Assembly: GCA_018262455.1 (NCBI GenBank)
Contig: JAGSPR010000028.1
Span: 1 to 32,877 of the forward strand
Direction: 5' to 3'
Source of the DNA: Deltaproteobacteria bacterium
Lineage (GTDB): Bacteria > Myxococcota > Polyangia > Haliangiales > Haliangiaceae
DNA length: 32,877 bases
In this document: positions 1-12,000 of the stretch, one piece after another
How the letters are laid out: every line of letters begins with the position of its first letter
Numbering within the stretch: position 1 is the stretch's first letter
Notes under the pieces: model-generated
What the model was told of the DNA's origin: nothing
What the model saw: the letters and a program-made list of their open reading frames with translations, nothing else
Database searches by the model: none
Translations under genes and position numbers: made by a program

Positions 1-809
1 GGGTTGGTCCCGACCTTCTCGCAGGTCACGTTCGACGTGCTGTCGGGCTGGCCGGGCCCGCCGCAACAGTCGGCGTCCTGCGAGCACAGCTCGCCGGTCG
101 GCTTGCAGCCGCTCGGCGGCTGACACACGAGCACGCCGCTCGGGCCAAACGGGAAGCACGCGCGGCTGCAGCACTCGCCGCCGCAGGTCGGCAGCGGGCC
201 ACCCGCGTAGTCGGCGCCCACGTCGCAGACCTCGCCGGCGCCGGCGCACCCGGTCGCGCCATTCGACGGTACGATCGCGCACAAGCCGAGCGCCGCGCCA
301 TCCGCGATCGAGCACAGCCCGCCGCAGCACTCGACATCCGTCGTGCACGTATCGCCGGTCTGGACGCAGAACGACGGGCTGTTCGAGCAGGTGCCGCCAT
401 TACAGAACTTCGAGCAGCACTCGCCGTTGGTCGCGCACGTGTTGCCCGACGTCCGGCAGGCCGGGTTGAGTGGCGCGCAAGCCCCGCTGCTGCAGATGCC
501 GCTGCAGCACTCGGAGTCGCCGCCGCACGCCTCGGTGTCCGACGTGCACTGATCGCCCGAGCACTTGAAGTTGACGCACGAGAACGAGCAGCAGTCGGGG
601 CCGGCCGCGCAATCCCCGTCGGCGGCGACGCACGAGCCAGGCACGCGCGCGCACAACCCGACGAGGGTGTCGCAATTGCCGGTGCAGCAGTCCTCGTTGA
701 CGGCGCAGGTGATCCCGGTCGCCGTACATTCGAGGGTCGGAGTCCCCCCGCTCTTGCCGCCGCACGCCGCGCCCACCAGGATCAGAACACCGATCAGGTA
801 ATGCTTCAT
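1..809 (-). CDS. Cysteine-rich repeat putative lipoprotein, C-terminus cut by window edge
   Basis: Reading from ATG at 809 the frame stays open to base 3 (at least 269 residues) and leaves the window, so the C-terminus is missing. The start MKHYLIGVLILVGAACGG is an export signal with a possible, non-canonical lipobox (GAAC), suggesting an outer-membrane or periplasmic lipoprotein. The rest is a series of roughly 30-40 residue cysteine repeats of the form C..tG..C....eCC.g.C..g.C, for example TCAVNEDCCTGNC, CGGDSECCSGIC, TCATNGECCSKFC, TCTTDVECCGGLC and LCSQDADCCGG. The spacing, with a central CC pair, resembles disulfide-rich knottin-like modules, so disulfide-bonded extracytoplasmic repeats are inferred. 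I do not recognise a defined function. GGAG lies 11 nt before the start (821-824). Confidence 0.8.
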   Translation of the reverse strand, partial: MKHYLIGVLILVGAACGGKSGGTPTLECTATGITCAVNEDCCTGNCDTLVGLCARVPGSCVAADGDCAAGPDCCSFSCVNFKCSGDQCTSDTEACGGDSECCSGICSSGACAPLNPACRTSGNTCATNGECCSKFCNGGTCSNSPSFCVQTGDTCTTDVECCGGLCSIADGAALGLCAIVPSNGATGCAGAGEVCDVGADYAGGPLPTCGGECCSRACFPFGPSGVLVCQPPSGCKPTGELCSQDADCCGGPGQPDSTSNVTCEKVGTN

Positions 810-846
810 ATTTGCGCTGGCTCCATCGAGGTGAGTGCTGGCTCCC

Positions 847-874
847 ATTGTCTCGCGCCGGCGGGATTCCTCAA
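847..874 (-). promoter_or_regulatory. Candidate sigma-70-like promoter for the cysteine-rich gene
   Basis: On the minus strand TTGAGG (869-874) and GACAAT (847-852) are separated by 16 nt, each matching 4 of 6 consensus bases. The pair lies about 40 nt before the ATG at 809. Two copies of GGAGCCAGC (816-824 and 837-845) lie between it and the gene. This is motif matching only in GC-rich DNA, so support is weak. Confidence 0.3.
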
Positions 875-978
875 GGAGGTCGAGGTCGCACCCGCGACCA
901 CGTCGATGCACACCCACACCGATCGCCAGGGTCTCACATGCGATCGGCGCGCTCCAGAAACTGGCGAGCGTCGCGGGC

Positions 979-1851
979 TCAGCGCGGTGACTCGGCATAG
1001 CGCGCCTCGAGGACGTGGCGCAGCGCGTCGAGCTCGGTGCGCGTGCGGGCGTGGCAGACCACGTGGAACGTGCCCCAGTGCGAGGCGCCGATCATCGATT
1101 CGGCATGAACGCCGCCGCGATCGGTCCAGACGGTCCAGTACACGTCGTGGTTGCGGAGCCTGCCACCGACGATCTTCGCGTTCACCGGATCCGCGACCAC
1201 CTGCGCGTCGAGCTCGTCCTCGTGGATGTCGCAGTGTCGTTCGCCCCGCCGGGCACCCAGCCGGTAGGTGCCGGCATCCCCGGTCAGCTGCCAACCACGA
1301 GGCAGCGCCGGCGCCGCACTACTGGTCACATCTCGGGTCGCGCGTGGTCCGAGCGGCGTCGCCGGGATCATGGTCGCGACGATCCGGCGGCCGAGGGCCA
1401 CCCAGGAAGCGGCGTCGTCAAACGCCGCATCGTTGACGTAGAACGTGAGGAGCTCGACGGCGTCGTGGTTCGCCACGTAGGCAGCGAGCACCAGCGAGCG
1501 AGCCCCCACGCGGCGCGGGAACCGAGGCACCACCGCGAACGCGGTCCAAGGCCGCGGGACCTGGATCGACTCGATCCGGGTTCCCGGGACGTCGCCCAGC
1601 GCCGCCGTGACCTGCTCGTGAAGCGTGCCGCTTGGTACGTTCGAGAGCTCGCGCGCCTCCATCACGAGGCGCGACGATCCCCAGTCCAGCTGCGCTCGAT
1701 CGGCCTCGCCGACCATCCCGGTCGCGAGCCGCACGCTGAGGTGACCGCCCAGCAGGTCGGTCCGAGCGACGGCGAGCGCGATCGCACCCGGCGGCTCGGC
1801 GCCTGCGCTCGTCGCTAGCGCGAGCACGATGATGATCGAGACCACGCGCAT
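979..1851 (-). CDS. Exported protein of unknown function (290 aa)
   Basis: The protein starts with a Sec signal peptide, MRVVSIIIVLALATSAGAEP, with likely cleavage after AGA, so it is probably periplasmic or secreted. AGGA at 1861-1864 lies 9 nt before the ATG, which supports this start. The mature part has no motif I recognise. It has two Cys residues (one in GERHCDIHED, one in FHVVCHART) that could form a disulfide, and a C-terminal half with alternating beta-type segments such as VYWTVWTDRGGVHAESM. It is followed 169 nt later by the cysteine-rich gene on the same strand; whether they are cotranscribed is unclear. The large overlapping open frames on both strands here are GC-rich shadows. 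Confidence 0.75.
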   Translation of the reverse strand: MRVVSIIIVLALATSAGAEPPGAIALAVARTDLLGGHLSVRLATGMVGEADRAQLDWGSSRLVMEARELSNVPSGTLHEQVTAALGDVPGTRIESIQVPRPWTAFAVVPRFPRRVGARSLVLAAYVANHDAVELLTFYVNDAAFDDAASWVALGRRIVATMIPATPLGPRATRDVTSSAAPALPRGWQLTGDAGTYRLGARRGERHCDIHEDELDAQVVADPVNAKIVGGRLRNHDVYWTVWTDRGGVHAESMIGASHWGTFHVVCHARTRTELDALRHVLEARYAESPR

Positions 1852-1929
1852 CGAGCACGATCCTGCTGGACCGCGTGGGCGGGGTCGTCACGTCGCCGTC
1901 CGACGTTGTCACGACTTCGTGATCGATCG

Positions 1930-2628
1930 TCAGCCGTTCAGCAGCGTGCGCAGGTCGTCGTCCATCGTCGCGCGGATGTGGTCGATCGTGCGACCGCGCA
2001 GCCGGACCTTGGTCGCGCGATAGGCCGAGCGCGGCAGGGCGCCGAGCCGGGTGGCCTCCGCCACGGCGCGGGGCAGGACGGCCTCGGGGGGGGCGACCTC
2101 GTCGACGTACCCGGCGATGACGGCCTCGTCCGGGCTGTAGATCCGGGCTCCCAGCGTGGCACTCGGCAGCGCCGCGGCGGTGAGCCGATCACGCGCGAGC
2201 TCCATCGCGAGCACCGGCACCGGCAGCCCGATCGAGACCTCGTTGAGGCCGATCCGAAACGCGCCGGCCGCGGCGATCCGGAGATCGCCGGTGAGCACGA
2301 CCAGCGCTCCGCCCGCCAGCGCATGGCCGGTGCACGCGACGACGAGCGGCAGGCTGGCGCCGTACAGCGCGAGCAGCAGCTGCGAGCCCTTCTGGAGCAG
2401 CGCCTTGGCGTTCTCGGGCCCGCTCATCATGGTGCGCAGATCGAAGCCGGCGCAGAACTTGTCAGGCCGACCGGCGAGCACGATGGCGCCGGCCTCGGCC
2501 TCGGCCTTCGCGAGCGCGGCGGTGAGCGCCTCGATCATCGCGTCGGAGAGCGCGTTGGCCTTGCCATCATCCATGCGGAGGACGGCGGTGGTTCCCTCGA
2601 GCGTGTAGGTGACGAGTTCGCTGGACAC
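1930..2628 (-). CDS. Enoyl-CoA hydratase/isomerase (crotonase) family protein
   Basis: A 232-residue crotonase-fold protein, slightly short for the family (usually about 250-260), starting at GTG 2628. The two oxyanion-hole segments are visible: CAGFDL at residues 59-64 and GHALAGGA at 101-108, which hold the acyl-CoA thioester carbonyl. GLNEVSIGL (127-135) supplies Glu130 at the place of a catalytic glutamate, and IYSPDEAVIAGYVDEV (163-178) is the usual family segment before the C-terminal helices. The expected role is hydration or isomerisation of an enoyl-CoA in fatty acid or related acyl-CoA metabolism; substrate is not predictable. The compact NEVSIGLPVP form belongs to the short hydratases in which the second classical Glu is not obviously conserved, so hydratase activity itself is uncertain. 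The next gene upstream ends 47 nt away on the same strand. Confidence 0.88.
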   Translation of the reverse strand: MSSELVTYTLEGTTAVLRMDDGKANALSDAMIEALTAALAKAEAEAGAIVLAGRPDKFCAGFDLRTMMSGPENAKALLQKGSQLLLALYGASLPLVVACTGHALAGGALVVLTGDLRIAAAGAFRIGLNEVSIGLPVPVLAMELARDRLTAAALPSATLGARIYSPDEAVIAGYVDEVAPPEAVLPRAVAEATRLGALPRSAYRATKVRLRGRTIDHIRATMDDDLRTLLNG

Positions 2629-2675
2629 GCGTGCACTCTAACCCGCTCCGCGCGAGGCCGGCGTGGGGGCGCGGG

Positions 2676-5051
2676 CTACTTCGGCGACCTGACCGGCGGG
2701 ACGTGCCAGATCGTCTTCACGTACTCGGCGATCGAGCGATCTGACGAGAACTGGCCCGCACGAGCGGTGTTGAGGATCGAGGATCGCGTCCACTGCGCCG
2801 GCGCGCGCCACAGCGCGTCGACGCGGCCCTGGCAATCGACGTAGGCGCGGTAGTCGGCGAGCACGAAGAACGGATCGCGGGCGAGGAGCTCCCCGACCAG
2901 GCCGCCGAACAGGCCGCGATCGCCGGGCGAGAATTCGCCGTTCGCGACCAGCCCGAGCACGCGGGCGAGCTCGGGGTCGGCCTCGATCATGTCGCGAGGC
3001 CGGTAGCCCGCGCGCTTGCGCTCCGCGACCTCCTCCGCGGTCATCCCGAACAGGAAGAACTGATCGGCGCCGACGGCCTCGCGGATCTCGACGTTCGCGC
3101 CGTCGAGCGTGCCGATCGTCAGCGCGCCGTTGAGCGTGAACTTCATGTTGCCGGTACCCGATGCCTCCATGCCCGCGGTCGAGATCTGCTCCGACAGATC
3201 GGCAGCCGGGTAGATCCGCTGCGCGGTCTTGACGTTGAAGTCGGGGATGAACACCACGCGCAGCCGGTCGCGCGCCTGCGGATCGCTCCCGATCGCCTCG
3301 GCCACGCCGTGCGCGAGCCGGATGATGAGCTTCGCCGTGCGATACGCGGGCGCCGCCTTGCCGGCGAAGATGATCGTGCGCGGGGCTCCGATGGCTTCGC
3401 CGCGCCGGATCCGGTCCCACAGCGTGATCGCGTGCAACAGATTCAGGAGCTGGCGCTTGTACTCGTGGATCCGCTTGCACTGGGCATCGAACATCGCCGC
3501 CGGGTCGAACACGAGGCCGTGGGCCTGGCGGAGCCACGCCGCGAGCTCGCTCTTGTTCGCGTGCTTGACGGCACGCCAGCGGTCCTGGAAGCCGGCGTCA
3601 TCGGCGACCCGCTCGAGGCCACGCAGCTGCTCGAGGTCGCGCAGCCAGCCGTCGCCGACGGCACGTTCGTGAAGCGCTCGGGCCACAGCTCGGCGAAGTC
3701 CCGCATCACGGTCTCCCGCAGCAACTTCGAGTGCAGGGCGGCGACGCCGTTGACGTGGTGACTCGCCACCGTGGCGAGGTAGGCCATCCGCACCGTCTTC
3801 TGGCCATCCTCGCCGATCAACGACATCCGGCGCAGCCGCGCCTCGTCACCCGGGAACCGCGCGCGCACCTCGTCGAGGAACCGGCGGTTGATCTCGTAGA
3901 TGATCTCGACATGACGCGGCAACAGCCGCTGCATCAGCGCCAGCGGCCAGGTCTCGAGCGCCTCGGGCAGCAGGGTGTGGTTGGTGTAGGAGATCGACCG
4001 CCGCACCTGGTCCCACGCCTCGTCCCAGCCGAGGCCGTGGACGTCGATCAAGAGCCGCATCAGCTCGGGGACCGAGAGCGACGGGTGCGTGTCGTTGAGC
4101 TGGATCGCGAACTTCTCGGCGAACTCGCGGATCGGCGCGCGCTGGAGGAGCAGCCGGATGCTGTCCTGCAGCGCGCACGATACGAAGAAGTACTGCTGCT
4201 CGAGCCGGAGCTGCTTGCCGGCCGGGCTCGAGTCGTTCGGGTAGAGGACCTTGGTGAGGTTCTCGCTGCGGATCTTCTGGTCGACCGCCCGCCAGTACTC
4301 GCCGACCTGGAACGCGTCGAGATCGAACTCCTCGTCGGCGACCGCGCTCCACAGCCGCAAGAAGTTGGTCGTGTCGGTGCCATAGCCCGCGACCGCGACG
4401 TCGTACGGCACACCCTTGACGACGCGCTCGGGGCTCCAGGTCGCGCGCATCCGGCCGTGCTCGTCGGAGAGCTGGCGGACCGTGCCGCCGAACCCGACGC
4501 TGTGCTCGATCTCGAACCGGCGGACCTCCCACGGGTTGCCCCTGCGGAGCCAGCGATCGGTGCGCTCGACCTGCCAGCCATCGCGGATGGTTTGATTGAA
4601 GATCCCGAACTCGTAGCGCAGCCCGTGACCGACCGCCGGGATGTCGAGGGTCGCCAGCGAGTCCATGAAGCAAGCCGCGAGCCGGCCGAGCCCGCCGTTG
4701 CCGAGCCCAGGCTCTTCCTCGTACTCGATCAGCTCGTCGAGCGAGCGCCCCGACGCCTCGAGCGCGGTGCGCGCGGCGGCGGACAGCCCGAGCGTCAACA
4801 GGTTCGACCCGAGCTGCGGCCCGATCAGGTACTCGGCCGAGAAGTACAGGACGGTGCGGTGCTTGCCGAGGTAGAACGTACGCGCCGACGCGATCCAGCG
4901 GTGCAGCAGGCGATCGCGGATCGCGAGCGCGAGCGCGAGGTAGTGATCATTGAGCGTCGCGACGGCCGGGAACTTCGCGAGCTCGAGGTAGAGCTTGGCG
5001 ACGATGTCCCGTCGGAGCGAAGCCACGTCGTTACTCGGACGTGGCTCGTCG

Positions 5052-5068
<17 letters not shown>
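2676..5068 (-). pseudogene. glgP: Glycogen phosphorylase, internal deletion with frameshift
   Basis: Glycogen phosphorylase releases glucose-1-phosphate from glycogen using PLP. From ATG 5068 one frame encodes the N-terminal 469 residues with family segments GLGNGGLGRLAACFMDS, AGYGTDTTNFLRLW, QLNDTHPSL and TNHTLLPEALE, ending at FTNV (3662). Homology resumes in another frame at GDGWLRDLEQL (3656) and runs to TAG at 2676 with KRIHEYKRQ and the PLP-lysine segment EASGTGNMKFTLNGAL. Compared with the E. coli enzyme, about 25 residues between FTNV and G.gW are absent, including the TNGVTPRRW motif with the substrate-contacting Asn; only 5 nt remain, so about 70 nt are missing and the frame is broken. 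The joined length, about 795 residues, would be about 820 if restored, normal for the family. Either a true inactivating deletion or an assembly error. The kinase gene lies immediately upstream. Confidence 0.88.
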
Positions 5069-6737
<1,669 letters not shown>

Positions 6738-6798
6738 GCGTTGGGAGCCTAACACGTGCGATCTCCGGGGCTCGCCCGGGCGGACCACGGCCGCCGCG

Positions 6799-7725
6799 TC
6801 ACGGCTTCGCGGCGGCCGGGGCGACTGCGGCGGTCGAGAACCGGAGTTCCGCCGCAGAGAGCTCGCCCGCGTCGGCGTGCACCGTGCGGTGGACGAGCTC
6901 GGCTTGCCAGCCGGTCGCGGCATCGGACCACGTCCGCACCGTCTCGTCGGGCTTGCCGCTGCCGGGTGTCCCCGGTCCCCACGCGCGGGTGATCGCGGTC
7001 TCGGCCAGCTTCAAGCCCGGCAGATCGAGGGACAGGGCATGGATCCGCACGGCCTTGTCCGGTCCGGCGGTGAACCACAGATTGCCGACGACCTCATCGA
7101 GGCCACCGGCGACGTGGGCCACGCGGTTCTGCGCGTCCACCTGGGCCGGCGCGGTGAGCTCGGGCAACACCGCCTTCGCCTCGTCGACGGTCATCCCGAT
7201 GCGCACGCTCGCGAGCGGGCCCGGAGGCGCCACCGCCTTGCCGAAATACCCCGGCTGCAACGGCCGGTACGGCAGGAGCTGCAGCGAGGAGCAGGCCATC
7301 GCGGGCGACTGGATGCACTCGAGGGTGGCGCGCCAGCCGCTCGCCTCGCTCTGCCAGCCGAGGGTCGTCATCGGGCCGGAGGACGTCTGGCTGTGCGGCG
7401 CGCCCCACCGCCGGGTGAACGCACTCGTGATCTCGGTCCCGGGGATCCGGGGCTCGAACATCGCGACGAGGTGATGGACGCGGCCGCGCTCGAGCTTGAC
7501 GAGGAGCGCCCCCGCGGGCAAGTCCGCAACCAGCTCGTCGCCGCGCGTGGCGAGCGCCGGCATCGCCGCGCGTGCCTCGTCGACCGTCATGCCGACCCGC
7601 AGCCCGCCGGGTGGGCTGACCGGCGGGCCGAACCCCGCTGAGGGATCGAGCCCGGCCGCGAGCTCGCGGCGCTTGGCGCAACCGGTCACCGAGAGTGCGA
7701 TCGCGATCATCGCAGCGAGCTTCAT
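6799..7725 (-). CDS. Putative lipoprotein with two copies of an internal domain
   Basis: From ATG 7725 the 308-residue product begins MKLAAMIAIALSVTGCAKRR, a lipoprotein signal with lipobox VTGC, so it should be lipid-anchored in the cell envelope. The open frame extends 36 codons upstream, but that part is Arg/His-rich and lacks a signal, so it is not used. The mature part is two related halves, each beginning with nearly the same segment: LRVGMTVDEARAAMPAL in the first and VRIGMTVDEAKAVLPEL in the second. Each continues to a beta-rich region ending in a Trp motif (TTLGWQSEASGWRATLE; TWSDAATGWQAELV). This is an internal duplication of a domain of about 120 residues. The function is unknown. 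It lies 61 nt upstream of the kinase on the same strand. Confidence 0.82.
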   Translation of the reverse strand: MKLAAMIAIALSVTGCAKRRELAAGLDPSAGFGPPVSPPGGLRVGMTVDEARAAMPALATRGDELVADLPAGALLVKLERGRVHHLVAMFEPRIPGTEITSAFTRRWGAPHSQTSSGPMTTLGWQSEASGWRATLECIQSPAMACSSLQLLPYRPLQPGYFGKAVAPPGPLASVRIGMTVDEAKAVLPELTAPAQVDAQNRVAHVAGGLDEVVGNLWFTAGPDKAVRIHALSLDLPGLKLAETAITRAWGPGTPGSGKPDETVRTWSDAATGWQAELVHRTVHADAGELSAAELRFSTAAVAPAAAKP

Positions 7726-7856
7726 GCGCGGGAGCCTCGCATGAGGGCCGACCGCGAGGCACCGGTGATGCCGGTCCAATAAGGCGTGCCGGCTGGTAAC
7801 CGGCAGCAGCGTCGTAGGTGATGCCGCGGGCACCGCGATCTCGTGATCGACGCCCG

Positions 7857-7875
7857 AGGACGCGCCCTCCGCGTC

Positions 7876-7877
<2 letters not shown>
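7857..7877 (-). terminator. Hairpin at the stop codon of the STAS-like gene
   Basis: AGGACGCG (7857-7864) and CGCGTCCT (7870-7877) form a perfect 8-bp GC-rich stem with a 5-nt loop. It overlaps the TAG stop of the gene above (7876-7878). No T tract follows on the minus strand, so it is not a textbook intrinsic terminator. A second weak inverted repeat, TGCCGG/CCGGCA, lies at 7787-7805. Confidence 0.35.
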
Positions 7878-8766
<889 letters not shown>

Positions 8767-8939
8767 GGTCTGATCGCCCGCTCTCGCTCGCTCGGTCCTG
8801 AAGCCACGTAACGGCTGTATTGGTGATTACACCACACGACCATAACCGGCTGCACGGGCTACTCTACTTTGCACGTTGACATCGATCCAGCGACCCCAGG
8901 GGTTTCCAGCCCGCCGACCGGGTAGGTGTGTGTCGCCGA

Positions 8940-8983
8940 TCACCCTACGGGGCCCCGCAAGGGGGACCCTCGCCGTGGGGTGA
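8940..8983 (-). terminator. Strong nested hairpin downstream of the TPR gene
   Basis: The arms 8940-8950 (TCACCCTACGG) and 8973-8983 (CCGTGGGGTGA) give 11 bp with one non-Watson-Crick position, which is G-U on the plus-strand RNA. Inside it CCCC (8953-8956) and GGGG (8961-8964) enclose a 4-nt loop, which on the plus strand would be a GCAA tetraloop. The structure starts 53 nt past the TPR stop codon and lies in the 269-nt gap before the STAS-like gene. No T run follows, so termination is inferred from position and stability only. Confidence 0.4.
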
Positions 8984-9035
8984 CGTCGATCCTTGCTGCG
9001 CGCGGACCGACGCGGATCTGTCCGGCTCGGGCCGC

Positions 9036-12000
9036 TCAGGCGGTGAGGACGTCGCGCACGTGCTGGTAGTCGTCCGACAGGTAGAACCGGACCAGATCCG
9101 GCCCACCGAGCACGGCCCCGAGGGCCACCGCGGCGTTGTTGTTCGAGAGCTTCTCGCCGGATAGCCGCGCGACCATCCAGATCGCGGCCGAGAAGTCGTC
9201 GCACGCGAGCAGGCCCGCCCGCTTGGCCTGGGCGAGCATGCCGTCGCTCCACGCACCGGGATCGATATCGCGCGCACCGGCGTACTGTTCGAGCACCTTC
9301 CGCGCGGCGGGACTCGCATGCTGCACGAGGTCCGCGGCGGGCCCGGTGAGCTCGCCATCGCCGGCGAGGATCGACCTCAGGAGCACGGCGAGCTCGCGGC
9401 GCTGGCGCGCGCCGACCTGGAGGAGCGTGGCGTAGCCACCACGGATCGGCTCGAACGCATAGCCGAACAGGAAGCGCAGCGCGGCATCCGGCTCGGTCAG
9501 CAAGCTGCGATCGATCACCAGCAGCTCGCGTGGAAACGCGGTGACGGCCGCGAGCCCCGGGACCTTCTCGCCGACGAAGACTTCGGCATGGACCCCGAAC
9601 AGCTCGCCGACCTCCGTCGCGATCTGGAGCAGCCGCGGGTCATCGAGGTTCTGCGCCGGTTGCAGGTTCGTGCCGAGCGAGGGCTGGGTGACGATCCCCG
9701 AGAGCTCCTTGGCGAACGCCGAGAACACCGCTCCGAGCGGCTCGCGTGCCGCAGGCGTGAGCAAGTAGCGCGCGCGGTGTTCGTTGCTGAGCGGACGGCG
9801 GAACGGCGCGCCGGCCTGCACCGCGCGCAGGCGCTGCATCGTGGCCCGATCGGCCTCCTCGGCGAACCCGAGCAGATCGAGCGCGGTGAGCACGCGGTTG
9901 GCGCGCGCGGTCTCGCCGATCCGGTTGTGGAACATCGCGAGCAGGCGATAGGCGGGCGCGTGGTGAATGTCGCGCTCGAGCACCTTGCGGAGCTCGCCGA
10001 TCGCCCGCGGCGCATCATCGACGGCGTAGATCTCCGCGAGCGCGACGCGATCGCTGGCGCCCTCGGGCTCGACGTTCAGGATGCCGCGGTACGCCTCGAT
10101 CGCGGCAGGTCGGTCGCCCGAGGCGAGCAAGATCCGCGCGAGCCCGCGCTGCAGCGGTACCGCGGCGCGCAGGCCACCCTGCGCCATCGCCGCGTGCGCG
10201 GCATCGATGAGCAACGTCTCGGCTTGCTGCTGGTCTCCACCGTCCGCCGCGCGCCTCGCGAGCACGAGCGCCGGGGGCGAGTAACCCGGATCGTATTCGA
10301 TCGCGCGATGGTAGTGCGGAGCCGCGGCCCGTGGGTCACCCGCCGTGTCCAGGATGCGGCCCTTGTAGTAGTAGTAGCGCGCGAGCGCGGGCGCCTCGAG
10401 CGGCAGGCCCGGCGCCGTCGCGAGCTCGATCACCCGATCGATCGCGGCACGCGCCTCGGGGTAGCGACCGATCAGGAAGCACTGCTGCGCGAGCTGGTAG
10501 TACGCGTCCTGGTGCGTGGGCTCGTCGTCGATCACCGCGTGGAGCGCCGCGATCGCGCGTTGCGGATCGAGCTCGCCGTCCGCGTGGATCTCGGCGCGTC
10601 TCATCATCGCGGTCAGCCGGTCGGCGGCGGAGGTGGCCTCCGAGCCCACGAACTGCTCGATCGCCGTGACGGCCTGCCCCCAGTGCCGCATGTCGGCGTG
10701 GAAGTCGACCAGGGACGACAGCACGGTGATGTCGCCGGGGGCGAGCGCGACCGCCTGGCGGTACAGCTCGGCGGCTTGATCGAGATCGCCGTCGCGTTCG
10801 ATGATCGCGGCGCGGCCGACGTGGACGCGGGCGAGCAGCGGCCCGGCGTCGTCCCGCTTCTTGTACAGCTTGTCGAGCTCGCGATACGTGGCCTCGAAGT
10901 CCCACGCATCGGGCTGCTCGCGGGCGAGCGCACCGAGATCGTCGAGAGCCAGGGCGTTGGTCGGCTTGATCTCGAGCGCGTACACGAGGCTGTCCGCGGC
11001 GCCACGCGGATCGCCCGTCCTCCGCGCCACGACACCGCGCTTGCGGAAGAACTCGCTGCGCGTGGTGGGATCGCCGTCGCGCATCGTCTTCTGCGCGAGC
11101 GCCATCGCGATCGGTTGGGCCTTGTCCCAGTCGCCTCGCGCGAAGAAGTGCTCGAACAGCGACTGGTTCGCCGGCACGCACTCGGGGTCGACCTCGAGCG
11201 CGCTCTCGTAGAATGTCATCGCGCGCGCGCTGTCACCCAGCTGATGCTCGTGGATCCGGCCGATCTGGGCGAACACGCCGGCGCGCTCCTTGTCGTCCTG
11301 CCACAGCTTGACCTCGAGCTCGAGGGTCTCGAGGACCCGCGGCCACTCCTCGCGGCGGCGATACAGATCACGCAACCCGTGGACCGCCGGCAGGCACGCC
11401 GACGAGGTCTTGATCGCCTCGTGGTAGTAGCGGATCGCATCGTGCTCGCGCGAGAACTTGGCCTCGAGCACCGAGCCACATCGGAAGTACAGCAGCGCGC
11501 GCGTGGAGCGATCGGTCGTCACCTTGATCTGCTTGCGCGTCACATCGATGAACTCCGCCCACTGCTCGGTCGATTCATAGATCCGGCCGAGCGCGTCCAG
11601 GGCGTCGCGATCGTGGTCGCGGAGCTCGAGGATCTTCTGGTAGTGCTCGGTGGCGGTGACGACGTCGCGCGCGCCCTCCTCGGAGGCCCGGGCGATCCGC
11701 TTGAGGATCTGCACCGATTCGTCATCGTCGTGCGCGTGCTGGAGCTTCCTCTTCAGCATGTCGACGAGCCCGCCCGCGTCCTGCGCGCCCTCGTAGTAGT
11801 TCTCGAGCATCGCCTGGGTCTTCGAGTCCCTGGGATCGAGCGCGAGCAGCTGGTTGTAGATCTCGATCGAGAGCTTGGGGTCCTTGCCGTGCTGGTGCAC
11901 GAGATCGGCGGCGGCGCGTAGCGCCTCGATCCGGCGCTGCGGATCGTGCTGGGTCTCCGCGCGCCTCTGGTAGGCGGCGATCAGGGGCTGCCAGTCGTTG

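Noticed and set aside
6738..6923. Longer kinase start at 6923
   Set aside because: It would overlap the preceding lipoprotein gene, and the added residues are Arg/Pro-rich without similarity to kinase N-termini.
8876..8881. Perfect TTGACA on the plus strand
   Set aside because: No -10 element at the right distance and no plus-strand gene downstream; probably chance.
9318..11921. Long plus-strand open frame (867 codons) inside the TPR gene, with similar long frames at 13224-15644 and 3731-5458
   Set aside because: Arg/Glu/Leu-dominated composition and exact antisense register to well-supported genes; typical of GC-rich codon bias.
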